From assembly GCF_001011035.1 (NCBI RefSeq), contig NZ_CP011492.1, positions 4,757,001 through 4,821,000 of the forward strand: 64,000 bases of DNA, read 5' to 3'. The stretch is from Streptomyces sp. CNQ-509 (lineage in GTDB: Bacteria; Actinomycetota; Actinomycetes; Streptomycetales; Streptomycetaceae). The position numbers were made by a program, and so were the translations under genes. Positions 46,918 through 56,031 of this stretch are shown here, piece after piece (the stretch's first letter is position 1; each line of letters starts with the position of its first letter). The notes beneath the pieces were generated by a model. That model ran no database searches and had not been told where the DNA came from. It saw only the letters and a list, made by a program, of their open reading frames with translations.

Positions 46918-48135
46918 CTAGTCCCGCGGCGGGGTCCAGCCGGTCGGTTTGACCTGGCCGTGGACTCCGCCGAGGGCGATCCGCACGCCGTTCGGTCCCG
47001 GGGCCCAGCCGTCGATGGCGACGGTGTCCCCGTCCTCCAGCCACGGGCCCTCGCCCTTCGTCAGCTCCAGCAGCGAGCCCACCTGACCGGGTTCCGGGCC
47101 GCTGACGGTGCCGGAGGCGTAGAGGTCGCCGGTGCGCACGGAGGCGCCGTTGACGGTCATGTGGGCCAACTGCTGCGCCGCGGTCCAGTACATGGAGGCG
47201 AACGGCGGGCGGGAGACCGGCTCGCCGTTGATCCGTACCTCGAGTCGCAGGTCGTAGCCGTCGACGGAGGCGTCCGGGCCGGTGTCGTCGAGGTACGGCA
47301 GCAGCGGATGCGTGCGCTCCGGCGGGGCGACGCGGGCGGCTTCGAGGGCGTCGAGGGGGGTGATCCAGGTGCCGATGGACGTGGCGAAGGACTTGGCCTG
47401 GTGCGGGCCGAGGGGGCGCTGCTCCCACGGCTGGACGTCGCGCGCGGACCAGTCGTTGACCAGGCAGACGCCGAAGACGTGGTCGCGGAAGGCGGTACGG
47501 GGCACGGGCGTGCCCATCCGCGACGGTACGCCGACGACGAAGCCGACTTCGGCCTCGATGTCGAGGCGGATGCTGGGTCCGAAGACAGGGCCGGAGTCGT
47601 CGGCGGCGCGCTTGCGCTGGCCGGCGGGGCGTACGACGGGGGTGCCGGACGGGACGATCGTGCCGGACCTGCCGTGGTAGCCGATGGGCAGGTGCTTCCA
47701 GTTGGGGGTCAGCGGCTCCTCGCCGGGGCGGAAGATGCGGCCGACGTTGGCGGCGTGGTGCTCGCTGGAGTAGAAGTCGACGTAGTCGCCGACCTCGAAC
47801 GGCATGTGCGGCACGACGCGGTCCACCTCGTGCAGGTGCTGCTCGACGGCGGCGCGGTGCGCCGGGTCGGTGAGCCAGTCGGTCACCTCGGCCCGTACGG
47901 CCTGCCACACCGGCCGGCCCGCGGCCATCAGCGGCGCCAGCGTCCGGGCGGCGAGCAGCGCGGTGTGCGGGGAGCCCAGGGCCGCCGCGACGGCGGCGGT
48001 GTCCAGGACGTGATCGCCGTAGCGCACGCCTACGCGGGGGGTCGTGCCGTCGGGTGTGGAGACGACACCGTACGGAAGGTTGTGCGGCCCGAAGGGATCG
48101 CCTTCTGGCACGTCGAGCGGGCTGTGCTCGGACAT
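46918..48135 (-). CDS. fahA: Fumarylacetoacetase
   Basis: A 405-residue enzyme that splits 4-fumarylacetoacetate to fumarate and acetoacetate in tyrosine breakdown. YVDFYSSEHHAANVGRIF near residue 118 holds the metal Asp and catalytic His, SIRLDIEAEVGFVVG near 190 two metal Glu, VNDWSARDVQPWEQRPLG near 224 the metal Asp, and YASGTVSGPEPGQVGSLLEL near 342 the substrate loop. The ATG at 48135 is preferred over 48153, which lacks a ribosome site. No other tyrosine-pathway gene is nearby. Symbol by family. Confidence 0.92.
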   Translation of the reverse strand: MSEHSPLDVPEGDPFGPHNLPYGVVSTPDGTTPRVGVRYGDHVLDTAAVAAALGSPHTALLAARTLAPLMAAGRPVWQAVRAEVTDWLTDPAHRAAVEQHLHEVDRVVPHMPFEVGDYVDFYSSEHHAANVGRIFRPGEEPLTPNWKHLPIGYHGRSGTIVPSGTPVVRPAGQRKRAADDSGPVFGPSIRLDIEAEVGFVVGVPSRMGTPVPRTAFRDHVFGVCLVNDWSARDVQPWEQRPLGPHQAKSFATSIGTWITPLDALEAARVAPPERTHPLLPYLDDTGPDASVDGYDLRLEVRINGEPVSRPPFASMYWTAAQQLAHMTVNGASVRTGDLYASGTVSGPEPGQVGSLLELTKGEGPWLEDGDTVAIDGWAPGPNGVRIALGGVHGQVKPTGWTPPRD

Positions 48136-48324
48136 CGCGGGATCCTGCCTCATCGTGGTCGGCGGGCTGGGGACCTCAGGCTACGACCCCCAGGTCGGCC
48201 TAGGGGAAGCCGCCCGACGTGATCGTCGCGTGACCGGATACGCTGCGAACGTGGTGCATGGTGGTTGCTAACGACACATCGACAATCTGTTCCACGTGAA
48301 CGTCTGCAGACAGGAGGAGCCCTC

Positions 48325-49335
48325 GTGACCGTGGTCGCGCCCTTGGGGCTCAGCGTTCAGGACCGAGCCTTGGAAGCCGATGTCGAGGCCGGACTGGCGG
48401 CCGTCGAAGAGGGGCTGCTCGAAGCCACGAAGAGCGATGTGCCGTTCATCACCGAGGCCGCGCGGCATCTCGTCCGCGCGGGCGGCAAGAGATTCCGCCC
48501 CCTGCTTGTCATGCTCGCCGCGCAGTTCGGCGACCCGCACGCGCCGGGCGTCGCGCCCTCCGGCGTCGTCGTCGAGCTGACCCACCTGGCCACGCTCTAC
48601 CACGACGACGTGATGGACGAGGCGGCCGTACGCCGCGGCGTCCCCAGCGCCAACAGCCGCTGGGCCAACTCCGTCGCCGTCCTCACCGGCGACTTCCTCT
48701 TCGCGCGCGCCTCGCGGCTCCTCGCCGACCTGGGCCCCGAGATGGTCCGTATCCAGGCCCAGGCGTTCGAGCGGCTGGTCACCGGGCAGATCCTGGAGAC
48801 CGCGGGGCCGACCGAGGGCCGCGACCCGGTCGACCACTACCTGGACGTGCTCGCCGGCAAGACCGGCTCCCTCATCGCCGTCTCCGGCCGCTTCGGCGCG
48901 CTGACGGCGGGCGCGGACGAGTCGGTGGTGGAGGTGCTGACGCAGTACGGCGAGCGCATCGGCATCGCCTTCCAGCTCGCGGACGACCTGCTCGACATCA
49001 CCAGCGACGGCACCGAGTCGGGGAAGACCCCGGGCACCGACCTGCGCGAGGGCGTCGCGACGCTGCCGGTGCTGCACCTGCGTGCCGCCGCCCAGCGCCA
49101 CCGCAAGCCGGCGGACCTGGAGCTGGCGGCGCTGCTCGCCGACGACCTGACGGACGACTCGCGGCACGCGGAGGCCCTGGCCCGGCTCCGGGTCCACCCG
49201 GCGGTGGAGCAGGCCAGGCGGGACACCGTGCGGTACGCGGCGGAGGCGCGGGCGATCCTGACGGCGCTCCCGGCGTGCCCGGCGCGGACGGCCCTGGAGG
49301 GGCTGTGCGACGCGGTGGTGGACCGCGCGGGGTAG
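48325..49335 (+). CDS. Long-chain polyprenyl diphosphate synthase, probably for the menaquinone side chain
   Basis: A 336-residue trans-prenyltransferase. GGKRFRPLLVMLA near residue 53, YHDDVMDEAAVRR near 92 (first Asp-rich motif) and FQLADDLLDITSD near 217 (second) bind the diphosphates; small residues before the first motif fit a long product. In this setting it most likely makes the C40-C45 chain that MqnP attaches, which is inference. GTG 48325 has AGGAGG about eight bases before. It is 1.5 kb after nuo, as in other streptomycetes that I recall. Confidence 0.88.
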   Translation: MTVVAPLGLSVQDRALEADVEAGLAAVEEGLLEATKSDVPFITEAARHLVRAGGKRFRPLLVMLAAQFGDPHAPGVAPSGVVVELTHLATLYHDDVMDEAAVRRGVPSANSRWANSVAVLTGDFLFARASRLLADLGPEMVRIQAQAFERLVTGQILETAGPTEGRDPVDHYLDVLAGKTGSLIAVSGRFGALTAGADESVVEVLTQYGERIGIAFQLADDLLDITSDGTESGKTPGTDLREGVATLPVLHLRAAAQRHRKPADLELAALLADDLTDDSRHAEALARLRVHPAVEQARRDTVRYAAEARAILTALPACPARTALEGLCDAVVDRAG

Positions 49336-49542
49336 GGGTGCCGGCCGCGCTCCGGGGGCGGATGGCCCGTACAAGGGTCAGGGTGATCCCCCTCCCGGGG
49401 CGGATGCCGTCATACGACAGGAGTAATCGAAGCTGCACCCAGGGGCTGACGCCACGGGCCGTCCGGTTTGTTGTGATGGAGGGGAAGCCGTGACGCAGCG
49501 AATGACTTTCCGCGGACCCTCGCGGAGACGGAGGTACATCCC

Positions 49543-50763
49543 ATGGCACTGATCCCACCGGAGCGACCCGCCGACGAGGCCGAGGACCGCGCCGCGGACC
49601 TCGCCGCGGCCCGGCGCAGAAAGGCGGTGCGGTACGGGGTGCCCCTGGGTATCGCCGGGCTTGCCGCCGCCACCATCGGCCTGGTGCCCGCGCTCGCCCA
49701 GGATGAAGGCCCGAGCAAGGACGACGTGACGGCCGGGGAACTGATCGCGAAGGCGCTGGCCTCGGAGGTCGAGTCGGTCGACGGCACGGTGAAGGTCAGC
49801 ACCGACCTGGGCCTGCCCTCGATACCGTTCGGCGGGGGCGGGGGCGGTGGCGAAGGCGCGGACCTCTCGCGGCTGCTCGCCGGGGACACCAAGCTGCACG
49901 TCGCGGCCGACGGCCCGGAGAAGCAGCGGGTCACGCTCACCGGCTCCGACGGCGACCGGACCGTGGTGCGCAACGGCACGGACGTGTGGACGTTCGGCGG
50001 CGGCTCGGACGAGGTGTCCCACTCCACGCTGCCGAAGGACGCGGGGAAGAAGGACGGCAAGGAGCACGGCCTCGGGCTGCCGGAGGACCTGAAGGACGCC
50101 ACCCCGCAGGAGCTGGCGGAGCGGCTGCTGAAGGCCGCGGACGAGACGACGGACGTGGACGTCGCCGGCACGGCGCAGGTGGCCGGACAGGACGCGTACG
50201 AGCTGCGGCTGACGCCGAAGCAGGACGAGTCGACGGTCCGGGACGTCACGATCGCGGTGGACGCCGACAACGGCGTGCCGCTGCGGGTGGCGCTGACGGC
50301 GGACGACGGCAACACGGTCCTGGACGCCGGCTTCACGAAGGTCGACTTCAACAAGCCGGACGCCGGCCTGTTCGCGCCGCCCGCCGGGGCCGACGTGACC
50401 GAGAAGGGCTCGGGCGAGGGCTTCGGCGAAGGCCACGGCGGGGACTTCGGCAAGGGCTTCGGCGGCTTCGGCGGCGCCTGGTCCGGCGGGGACTGGAGCG
50501 GCGGCGACCGGGCCGGGGGCGGCACGCCCGGCGGCCTGGAGGACGTGAAGGTCCACGGCGAGGGCTGGGGCTCGATCGCCGAGATCTCGCTGCCCGGCGG
50601 CACGCTGAGCGAGGACGGGGCCGGGGCCGCCCTCGACTTCTTCACGGACAAGACGGACGCGGGCCGGGTCTTCGAGAGCCGGCTGGTCAACGTGCTGATC
50701 ACGGACGACAAGGTCTACGTCGGCGCCGTCACCCCGGAGGCCCTGGAGGCCGCCGCGGGCTGA
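49543..50763 (+). CDS. Secreted or membrane-anchored LolA-like protein
   Basis: A 406-residue protein with an N-terminal hydrophobic segment at about residues 29-53 (GVPLGIAGLAAATIGLVPAL) followed by ALAQ, either a signal peptide or an anchor. The rest is a LolA/RseB-like beta fold: GTVKVSTDLGLPS near 85, DGDRTVVRNGTDVWTF near 131 and VDADNGVPLRVALTADD near 240. A Gly/Phe-rich insertion (GEGFGEGHGGDFGKGFGG) lies at about 289-330. In Streptomyces such proteins often stand before an ABC transporter, but none follows here. Function unknown; lipid or signal binding is inferred from the fold. Confidence 0.75.
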   Translation: MALIPPERPADEAEDRAADLAAARRRKAVRYGVPLGIAGLAAATIGLVPALAQDEGPSKDDVTAGELIAKALASEVESVDGTVKVSTDLGLPSIPFGGGGGGGEGADLSRLLAGDTKLHVAADGPEKQRVTLTGSDGDRTVVRNGTDVWTFGGGSDEVSHSTLPKDAGKKDGKEHGLGLPEDLKDATPQELAERLLKAADETTDVDVAGTAQVAGQDAYELRLTPKQDESTVRDVTIAVDADNGVPLRVALTADDGNTVLDAGFTKVDFNKPDAGLFAPPAGADVTEKGSGEGFGEGHGGDFGKGFGGFGGAWSGGDWSGGDRAGGGTPGGLEDVKVHGEGWGSIAEISLPGGTLSEDGAGAALDFFTDKTDAGRVFESRLVNVLITDDKVYVGAVTPEALEAAAG

Positions 50764-50780
50764 CCGCAGGACCGCACCGC

Positions 50781-50818
50781 AAGGGCCGCCGCGCGCCTCC
50801 CCGGCACGCGGCGGCCTT
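50781..50818. terminator. Bidirectional hairpin between convergent genes
   Basis: AAGGGCCGCCGCG (50781-50793) pairs with CGCGGCGGCCTT (50807-50818), one G unpaired, between the LolA-like gene and the VOC gene. The AAGG/CCTT base of the stem gives U residues on either strand. Confidence 0.75.
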
Positions 50819-50832
50819 CGCGTGCGCCCGCG

Positions 50833-51288
50833 TCAGTGCACACAGAACTCGTTCCCCTCGGGGTCCGTCATGACGGTCCACTCGCCGCCCTGCTCCTTCA
50901 CGTGCCGTACGACCGCGGCCCCCAGCTCCGCCAGCCGGGCCGTCTCCTCCTCGCGCCGTCCGGACTCGGGGTGGAGGTCGAGGTGGAGGCGGTTCTTGTG
51001 GGCGGGCTTGGGCTCGGGGACCTGGTTGAAGAGCAGCCGGCGGCCGAGTCCGGTGCCGGACGTGGGGTCGTACGGGTCGTCGGGGTGCCGGACGGCGGCG
51101 GCGGTGCGCCAGGCGCGGCGGTCGCGGTGGCGGGTGAGCACGTCCTCGGGGACGGCGCCCGCGGTGAGGAGTTGCTCGATGAGCGGGCTGTTGTCCTCCA
51201 CCTCGTAGCCGAGGGCGGCGGCCCAGAAGTCGGCCTGGGCGTGCGGGTCGGTGGCGTCGATGACGAGCTTCCAGTGCGTGGGAACCAT
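50833..51288 (-). CDS. VOC-family (glyoxalase/bleomycin-resistance fold) protein
   Basis: A 151-residue two-module VOC protein from ATG 51288: WKLVIDATDPHAQADFWAAA starts module 1, LLFNQVPEPKPAHKNRLHLD module 2, and WTVMTDPEGNEFCVH is the typical end with a metal-ligand Glu. These enzymes or binding proteins act on small molecules; the substrate is unknown. The start is 20 bp from the divergent CGNR gene, so the mRNA is probably leaderless. Confidence 0.88.
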   Translation of the reverse strand: MVPTHWKLVIDATDPHAQADFWAAALGYEVEDNSPLIEQLLTAGAVPEDVLTRHRDRRAWRTAAAVRHPDDPYDPTSGTGLGRRLLFNQVPEPKPAHKNRLHLDLHPESGRREEETARLAELGAAVVRHVKEQGGEWTVMTDPEGNEFCVH

Positions 51289-51308
51289 GTGCCGGTTATA
51301 CTGGTTAC
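51289..51308. promoter_or_regulatory. Shared 20-bp divergent promoter with leaderless starts
   Basis: Only 20 bases separate the two ATGs. On the plus strand TATACT (51297-51302) ends six bases before ATG 51309, so transcription would begin at the A of the start codon. On the minus strand TATAAC (complement of 51294-51299) lies six to seven bases before ATG 51288 with the same effect. Both -35 regions must lie inside the opposite gene. Confidence 0.65.
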
Positions 51309-51926
51309 ATGGTGGACGAGGCAAGCGCCCGCGCCCCGGGCGTCGAGATGCGACCCCCGGACGGCCAGGTCTTCCGCTTCGATCCGGGCGCGCTCAGCCT
51401 GGAGTTGCTGACGACCGGTGGCCCGGGCCCCTTCGCGCGGTACGAGGTGCTGCGCACCCCCGCGGACGTCGCCGCGTGGGCAGCGGCGAGCAGGCTGCGC
51501 CCGGTGCCGGAGCTGGCGGTCACCGACGACGACGTACCGGCGGTACGCCACCTGCGCGACGCCCTCTTCCGCCTCACCCAGGCCCGCGCCCGCGCCGAGC
51601 CCCTCCCCGCCGCGGACCTCGCCGTCCTCAACGCCGCCGCGGCCGAACCCCCGCTGGCCCCTCGCCTCACCCCCGACGGCACCCCGTCGTGGGCACCGGG
51701 ACCTGCGACGACGGCCCGGCTCCTGGCGACGGTCGCCCGCGACGCGGTGGACCTCTTCTCCGGCCCGTACGGGTACCGCATCCGCGAGTGCGCGGGCGAG
51801 CGCTGCTACCTCCTCTTCGCCGACACCTCCCGCCCCGGCCGCCGCCGCTGGTGCTCCATGGAGCGCTGCGGCAACCGCCACAAGGTCCGCACCCTGAGAG
51901 CCCGGCGCGAAGCGGACCACTCCTGA
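51309..51926 (+). CDS. CGNR zinc-finger (ABATE domain) regulator-like protein
   Basis: A 205-residue protein. Residues about 20-140 are the helical ABATE domain (FDPGALSLELLTTGG near 24), thought to bind a ligand; residues 155-200 are the CGNR zinc finger with the four Cys of RECAGERCYLLF and WCSMERCGNRHKVR. These are taken to be DNA-binding regulators in actinobacteria. It probably controls itself and the divergent VOC gene. ATG 51309 is a likely transcription start too. Confidence 0.88.
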   Translation: MVDEASARAPGVEMRPPDGQVFRFDPGALSLELLTTGGPGPFARYEVLRTPADVAAWAAASRLRPVPELAVTDDDVPAVRHLRDALFRLTQARARAEPLPAADLAVLNAAAAEPPLAPRLTPDGTPSWAPGPATTARLLATVARDAVDLFSGPYGYRIRECAGERCYLLFADTSRPGRRRWCSMERCGNRHKVRTLRARREADHS

Positions 51927-51930
51927 CAAG

Positions 51931-52395
51931 ATGCGGCACATGAAGCGTGTCGTCGCCCGGGCCTGGAAGCTCCTGCGCGGTCCCGTGCAGTGGCGGATCC
52001 TCTGGCTCACCCAGGCCACGTTCATGATCGGCGTGACGGGTGTGGTGCGGAACGAGCAGGGCCAGGTGCTGCTCCTCAAGCACCGCATGTGGCCCGACTC
52101 CCGCCCCTGGGGGCTGCCGACCGGCTTCGCGGTCAAGGGCGAGGAGTTCCCGCAGACCGTCGTACGCGAGGTCCGGGAGGAGACGGGACTCGACGTCGTG
52201 CCCGGCCGGCTGGTCCAGGTGACCAGCGGCTACCGGCTCCGCGCGGAGATCGCGTACGAGGCGCGGCACGTGGGCGGAACGCTCAAGCTCGACGGCTTCG
52301 AGATCCTGGCGGCGGAGTGGTTCAGCCCGGACGCCCTTCCGGAGGGACTCCAGGAGGCGCACGTCCGGCTCATCAGGGCGGGGACTCCGGCGTGA
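51931..52395 (+). CDS. Nudix hydrolase
   Basis: A 154-residue hydrolase of nucleoside-diphosphate-X compounds. The Nudix box GFAVKGEEFPQTVVREVREE followed by TGL (about residues 65-87) is complete, with the metal-binding REVREE. It starts 4 bp after the CGNR stop, so it is in the same transcript; ATG 51940 is an alternative start. No domain pointing to a specific substrate is seen. Confidence 0.88.
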   Translation: MRHMKRVVARAWKLLRGPVQWRILWLTQATFMIGVTGVVRNEQGQVLLLKHRMWPDSRPWGLPTGFAVKGEEFPQTVVREVREETGLDVVPGRLVQVTSGYRLRAEIAYEARHVGGTLKLDGFEILAAEWFSPDALPEGLQEAHVRLIRAGTPA

Positions 52396-52398
52396 GGG

Positions 52399-53187
52399 TC
52401 AGCCCCAGGTGAGGGGGTCGAGGTGGAGGTAGAAGCGGAGGCGGTCGGGGTCGGGGGCCGTGCCGTAGTGCCCGGCGAACGCCGCGTCCTGGGCGCGGGC
52501 TTCGGCCTCGTCCGGCCAGGTCTCGCGGGAGTTGGCCAGGAGCAGGGCCAAGTCGGCGTGGCGGTCGGCGAGTCCGAGGCGGCCCAGGTCGACGAAGCCC
52601 GCCACGTCCAGGGTTGCGGGGTCGAGGATGATGTTCGGCAGGGTGAGGTCGCCGTGGCAGACGACCGTGTCGGCCGCCTCCTGCGCCCGGCGCCGTGCGA
52701 GCTGCGGTTCGAGGCGGGCCAGCAACTGCGGTGCGGGCGTGGTCTGTTGCTCGACGGGCAGGAAGGCGGGGTTCACCGTGCCGACGGCGACGACGGTGCG
52801 GGCGACCGAGATCATCAGGTCCAGATCCCGGTGGAACGGGCACTCCGCGATCGGCACCTCGTGCAGCGCACGGACCGCGTCCGCGATGCGTTTCCAGCAG
52901 GCCCGCAGGTCGGCCGCGGAGAGTTGGTCGGCGGGCACGCCGGGGACCGCGCCGGTCACCAGGCAGGCGCCGACGTCGTCGGAGCGGAAGTCGAGCACGC
53001 GGGGCCCCGGCACGCCCTGGGTGGCCAGCCAGGCGATACGGTCCCGTTCGCCGGTGAGTTCCGCGGCCACCTCGGCGGGCACACACCTGGCGTAGCGCGT
53101 GCCGTCCGTGCTGCGGAAGACGGCGGCTCCCGACTCGCCCGTGGTGACCGGCGTCCACTCGGTGTCGTCCGGGAGGAGGGGTGTCAC
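52399..53187 (-). CDS. APH(3'')-family aminoglycoside phosphotransferase
   Basis: A 262-residue kinase. [15 protein letters not shown] near residue 183 is the catalytic Brenner motif, [20 protein letters not shown] near 203 the DLG metal motif, and [15 protein letters not shown] near 118 plus the start [17 protein letters not shown] match the streptomycin 3''-kinases (APH(3'')/AphE). It would phosphorylate streptomycin at the 3'' hydroxyl; activity in this host is unproven, as close homologues are common in non-resistant Streptomyces. GTG 53187 overlaps the stop of the upstream gene (GTGA). It converges with the Nudix gene, stop to stop, only 3 bp apart. Confidence 0.8.
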   Translation of the reverse strand: MTPLLPDDTEWTPVTTGESGAAVFRSTDGTRYARCVPAEVAAELTGERDRIAWLATQGVPGPRVLDFRSDDVGACLVTGAVPGVPADQLSAADLRACWKRIADAVRALHEVPIAECPFHRDLDLMISVARTVVAVGTVNPAFLPVEQQTTPAPQLLARLEPQLARRRAQEAADTVVCHGDLTLPNIILDPATLDVAGFVDLGRLGLADRHADLALLLANSRETWPDEAEARAQDAAFAGHYGTAPDPDRLRFYLHLDPLTWG

Positions 53188-54788
53188 GCTTTGCGCTCCA
53201 TTCGGTAGTGCAGGACGAGGAACGGGATGCCGAAGACGGAGAAGGCGTGTTCGGCGCGGAGCCGGCCGTCGCCGCCGACGTGGACGTCGAGCCGCTCGGC
53301 GAAGCCGTGCACGCCGAGCGTGGTCAGCTCGCGGGTCCCGGGGGCGATGTACGTGAGGTAGTGGCCGGGGTGGCCGGTGCCGCCGGCGCCGGCCTCGTCC
53401 GCCGCGTGGCTGGTGAGCGTCAGGCCGCCGCCGGGGCGGGAGCGGGGGAGGAGGGTGGCGGTGAAGCTCGCGTGGGGGAGCGGGAATCCGACGCTGACGT
53501 AGCCGCGGTCGCCGTGCCGGTACGTGGTGTAGATGCCGACGTAGATGGGGTCGTCGGTGTCGGCGAAGGACCGGATCCAGCCGCGGATCGCGGTCTGGCC
53601 GGCGGCCGCCTTGTCCGGTGCGGGGGTGATGGTGTCGATGCGGCTGCGCATGCCGCGCAGCACCTCGCGCTGGTTCATCGGCACGTTGGCCTGGCCGAGG
53701 GGCTGGGCGACGAGGGTGCGGTAGAGGAGGTAGCCGGGGCGGACCCAGAGGCGCCAGCGGGGCTCGATGTCGAGGGTGAAGCGGGCGGTGTGCTCGTAGA
53801 ACTCCCGTACCCGCGGGTCCACTTCCGCGGGGTCGAAGCCGGGCCCGGCGAGGGCGTCGAGCGACTCGACGATGCCGACGTCGGGGGCGTCGGCGGTGTA
53901 CGTACCGCCGAGGACACCCGCGAGTTCGCGTACGTAGGAGGTGCCGACGTACGCGGACCGCGCTTCGAGCGGCACGACGAACGGCAGGTCCTCGGTGGCC
54001 GCCTCCTCGGCGACGAGGCTCACCTGCGCCTCCCGGAACACCAGCGCGGAGACCACCCGGAACGCCACCACGGCCCCCGCCGCCACGGCGGCCCCCCGCG
54101 CGGCGACGGCGCCGGGCCGCGGACGCGCCGCCGCGGTGCGCGCGGGGCCTGTGCGCGCGGGGCCCGGGGAACGGGGGCCACGCCCGACGGAACCGGCCGC
54201 GCCCAGCGTCACGCGGGCGCCGGCCCGGCGCCGCCGCGGGGTGGCCGCGCCGCCCCCTCCGCCCGTTGCGGACCCGAGGGTGCGCAGTGCCGCGTGGCCC
54301 GCGCCGCCGCCGCGGGCCCGCGGCGAAGAGGCGGGGGCGACCGCGCGGTTCCCGCTTCCCGTGATCCTGCTCCTCGCGCCCGCGGCGCCGCCGCGCAGCG
54401 CGTACGCGCCGCCGACCGCCGCGCCCACCACCGGGCCCAGCGCCACCTTGTGCGGCCGTATACCCAGCGCGCCCGCCGCCGCACCGGCCACCGTGCCCAC
54501 CGTCACCGGGCCCGCGCCGGTCAGCCGGGCGCCCGCCCAGCCCGCGGTTGCGGCCAGTGCGCCGCTCGCGGCGATGCGCTGCCACAGCGCCGGGATCTCG
54601 CCCGGCCGCTGCCGTACCCGGGCGACCGCCTCGGCCACCCCGAGGCCGACCGCCCCGGCCGCGGCACCCGCGACCGCCACCCGCGCTCCACGTCCGCCCG
54701 CGAGCGCGGCCCCGGCGAGCGCGCCCATGACCCCCGCGGTCCCCACCTGCTCCCGCAGCTTCGCCGCATCCGCCCGTTCACGCCCCAT
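53184..54788 (-). CDS. Large Gly/Ala-rich hypothetical protein
   Basis: A 534-residue protein with two parts. Residues 1-240 are Gly/Ala/Arg-rich with several hydrophobic stretches ([42 protein letters not shown]), like glycine-zipper membrane segments. Residues about 245-534 are a globular, beta-rich domain: [39 protein letters not shown] and a last [18 protein letters not shown] recognise it as a conserved streptomycete hypothetical without known function. It is coupled by GTGA to the phosphotransferase gene. Confidence 0.7.
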   Translation of the reverse strand: MGRERADAAKLREQVGTAGVMGALAGAALAGGRGARVAVAGAAAGAVGLGVAEAVARVRQRPGEIPALWQRIAASGALAATAGWAGARLTGAGPVTVGTVAGAAAGALGIRPHKVALGPVVGAAVGGAYALRGGAAGARSRITGSGNRAVAPASSPRARGGGAGHAALRTLGSATGGGGGAATPRRRRAGARVTLGAAGSVGRGPRSPGPARTGPARTAAARPRPGAVAARGAAVAAGAVVAFRVVSALVFREAQVSLVAEEAATEDLPFVVPLEARSAYVGTSYVRELAGVLGGTYTADAPDVGIVESLDALAGPGFDPAEVDPRVREFYEHTARFTLDIEPRWRLWVRPGYLLYRTLVAQPLGQANVPMNQREVLRGMRSRIDTITPAPDKAAAGQTAIRGWIRSFADTDDPIYVGIYTTYRHGDRGYVSVGFPLPHASFTATLLPRSRPGGGLTLTSHAADEAGAGGTGHPGHYLTYIAPGTRELTTLGVHGFAERLDVHVGGDGRLRAEHAFSVFGIPFLVLHYRMERKA

Positions 54789-54894
54789 CCCCGCACCCTA
54801 CGCGCGGCCCTCACGCCGGCGCCCGGCCACCGTCACGTACACCGCGCACGGGCAGCCGCGCACACCGCCGATCCCCGGCCGGACCGCCGGTGCC

Positions 54895-55935
54895 TCAGGC
54901 GGGACGGCCCGGGTTCACCGCTTCCGGCACGCCGGCCGCGGCCGGCCCCGCCGCACCGCCCGCATCGCCCGCGTCGCCCGCCGCCGCAGCCCGCGCCTCC
55001 GCCTCCGCCCGGCGCAGCTCCAGCCGGCCGCGGCGGGCCGTGCGCAGCGCGTCGTACGTGAGCAGGGCAAGCGCCAGCCATACCAGCAGGAAGCCCGCCC
55101 AGCGCTCCGCCGGCATCGACTCGCGGAAGTACAGGACTCCCAGCGCGAACTGCAGCGTCGGCGCCAGGTACTGCATGAGGCCGATCGTCGACAGCGGCAG
55201 CCGGACCGCCGCCGCGCCGAAGCAGATCAGGGGGAACGCCGTGATCACGCCGCAGCTCGCGAGGAGCAGCGCGTGTCCGGCCCCCTCCGTGTGGAACGTC
55301 GAGTCCCCGCGGGCGCCGAGGACCAGCATGAACACCAGCGCCGGCAGGAACTGCACCGCCGTCTCGGCCGCGAAGGACTCGATGCCCTCCAGCCCGATCC
55401 GCTTCTTGATCAGCCCGTACGTCCCGAACGAGAAGGCCAGCACCAGCGCGATCCACGGCAGCCGCCCGTAGCCCACCGTCAGCACGACCACCGCCGCCGC
55501 GCCCACCGCGACCGCGATCCACTGCAGCGCGCGCAGCCGCTCCCGCAGCAGCAGCACGCCGAAGGCGATGCTCACCAGCGGGTTGATGAAGTAGCCGAGG
55601 GCCGCCTCGACGACGTGGCCCGAGTTGACGGCCCAGATGTAGACGAACCAGTTGACGGTGATCGTCGCCGCCGCGCCCGCGACCAGCGCCAGCCGCCGCG
55701 GCTCGCGCAGCAGCGGCCGGATCCAGGCCCAGCGGCGCAGCACCAGCAGGAGCAGGATGCACGCGACCAGCGACCACACCATCCGGTTGGCCAGGATCTC
55801 CGCCGGGCTCGCGGGTTCCAGCAGCGGCCAGAAGAGCGGGATGACGCCCCAACTGCCGTACGCGGCGAAGCCGTAGAGGAGCCCGAGCCGGGCCTCGCTC
55901 GCCGCGCGCGCCGGTGCCTCACCTGATGACCCCAC
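54895..55935 (-). CDS. rarD: RarD-type EamA-family transporter
   Basis: A 346-residue membrane protein with ten helices and two EamA repeats, of the drug/metabolite exporter superfamily. GLLYGFAAYGSWGVIPLFWP near residue 17, NWFVYIWAVNSGHVVEAALG near 94 and GYFINPLVSIAFGVLLLRER near 113 are diagnostic of RarD. The C-terminal ~45 residues are Ala/Gly-rich and cytoplasmic. Substrate is unknown. ATG 55935 is the only plausible start. Confidence 0.87.
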   Translation of the reverse strand: MGSSGEAPARAASEARLGLLYGFAAYGSWGVIPLFWPLLEPASPAEILANRMVWSLVACILLLLVLRRWAWIRPLLREPRRLALVAGAAATITVNWFVYIWAVNSGHVVEAALGYFINPLVSIAFGVLLLRERLRALQWIAVAVGAAAVVVLTVGYGRLPWIALVLAFSFGTYGLIKKRIGLEGIESFAAETAVQFLPALVFMLVLGARGDSTFHTEGAGHALLLASCGVITAFPLICFGAAAVRLPLSTIGLMQYLAPTLQFALGVLYFRESMPAERWAGFLLVWLALALLTYDALRTARRGRLELRRAEAEARAAAAGDAGDAGGAAGPAAAGVPEAVNPGRPA

Positions 55936-56031
55936 GACCGCCCTCCCGTTCCGCTGCCCGCACGGCGGGCACCGTGCCGACGGTAGCGGGCGCGAGAGCC
56001 TGTTGTCATATCTGTATCAGCATTTGGGTCC

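Noticed and set aside
48136-48324. Small gene between fumarylacetoacetase and the polyprenyl synthase
   Set aside because: The frame from 48265 is only an N-terminal extension of the synthase without homology; the rest is promoter space.
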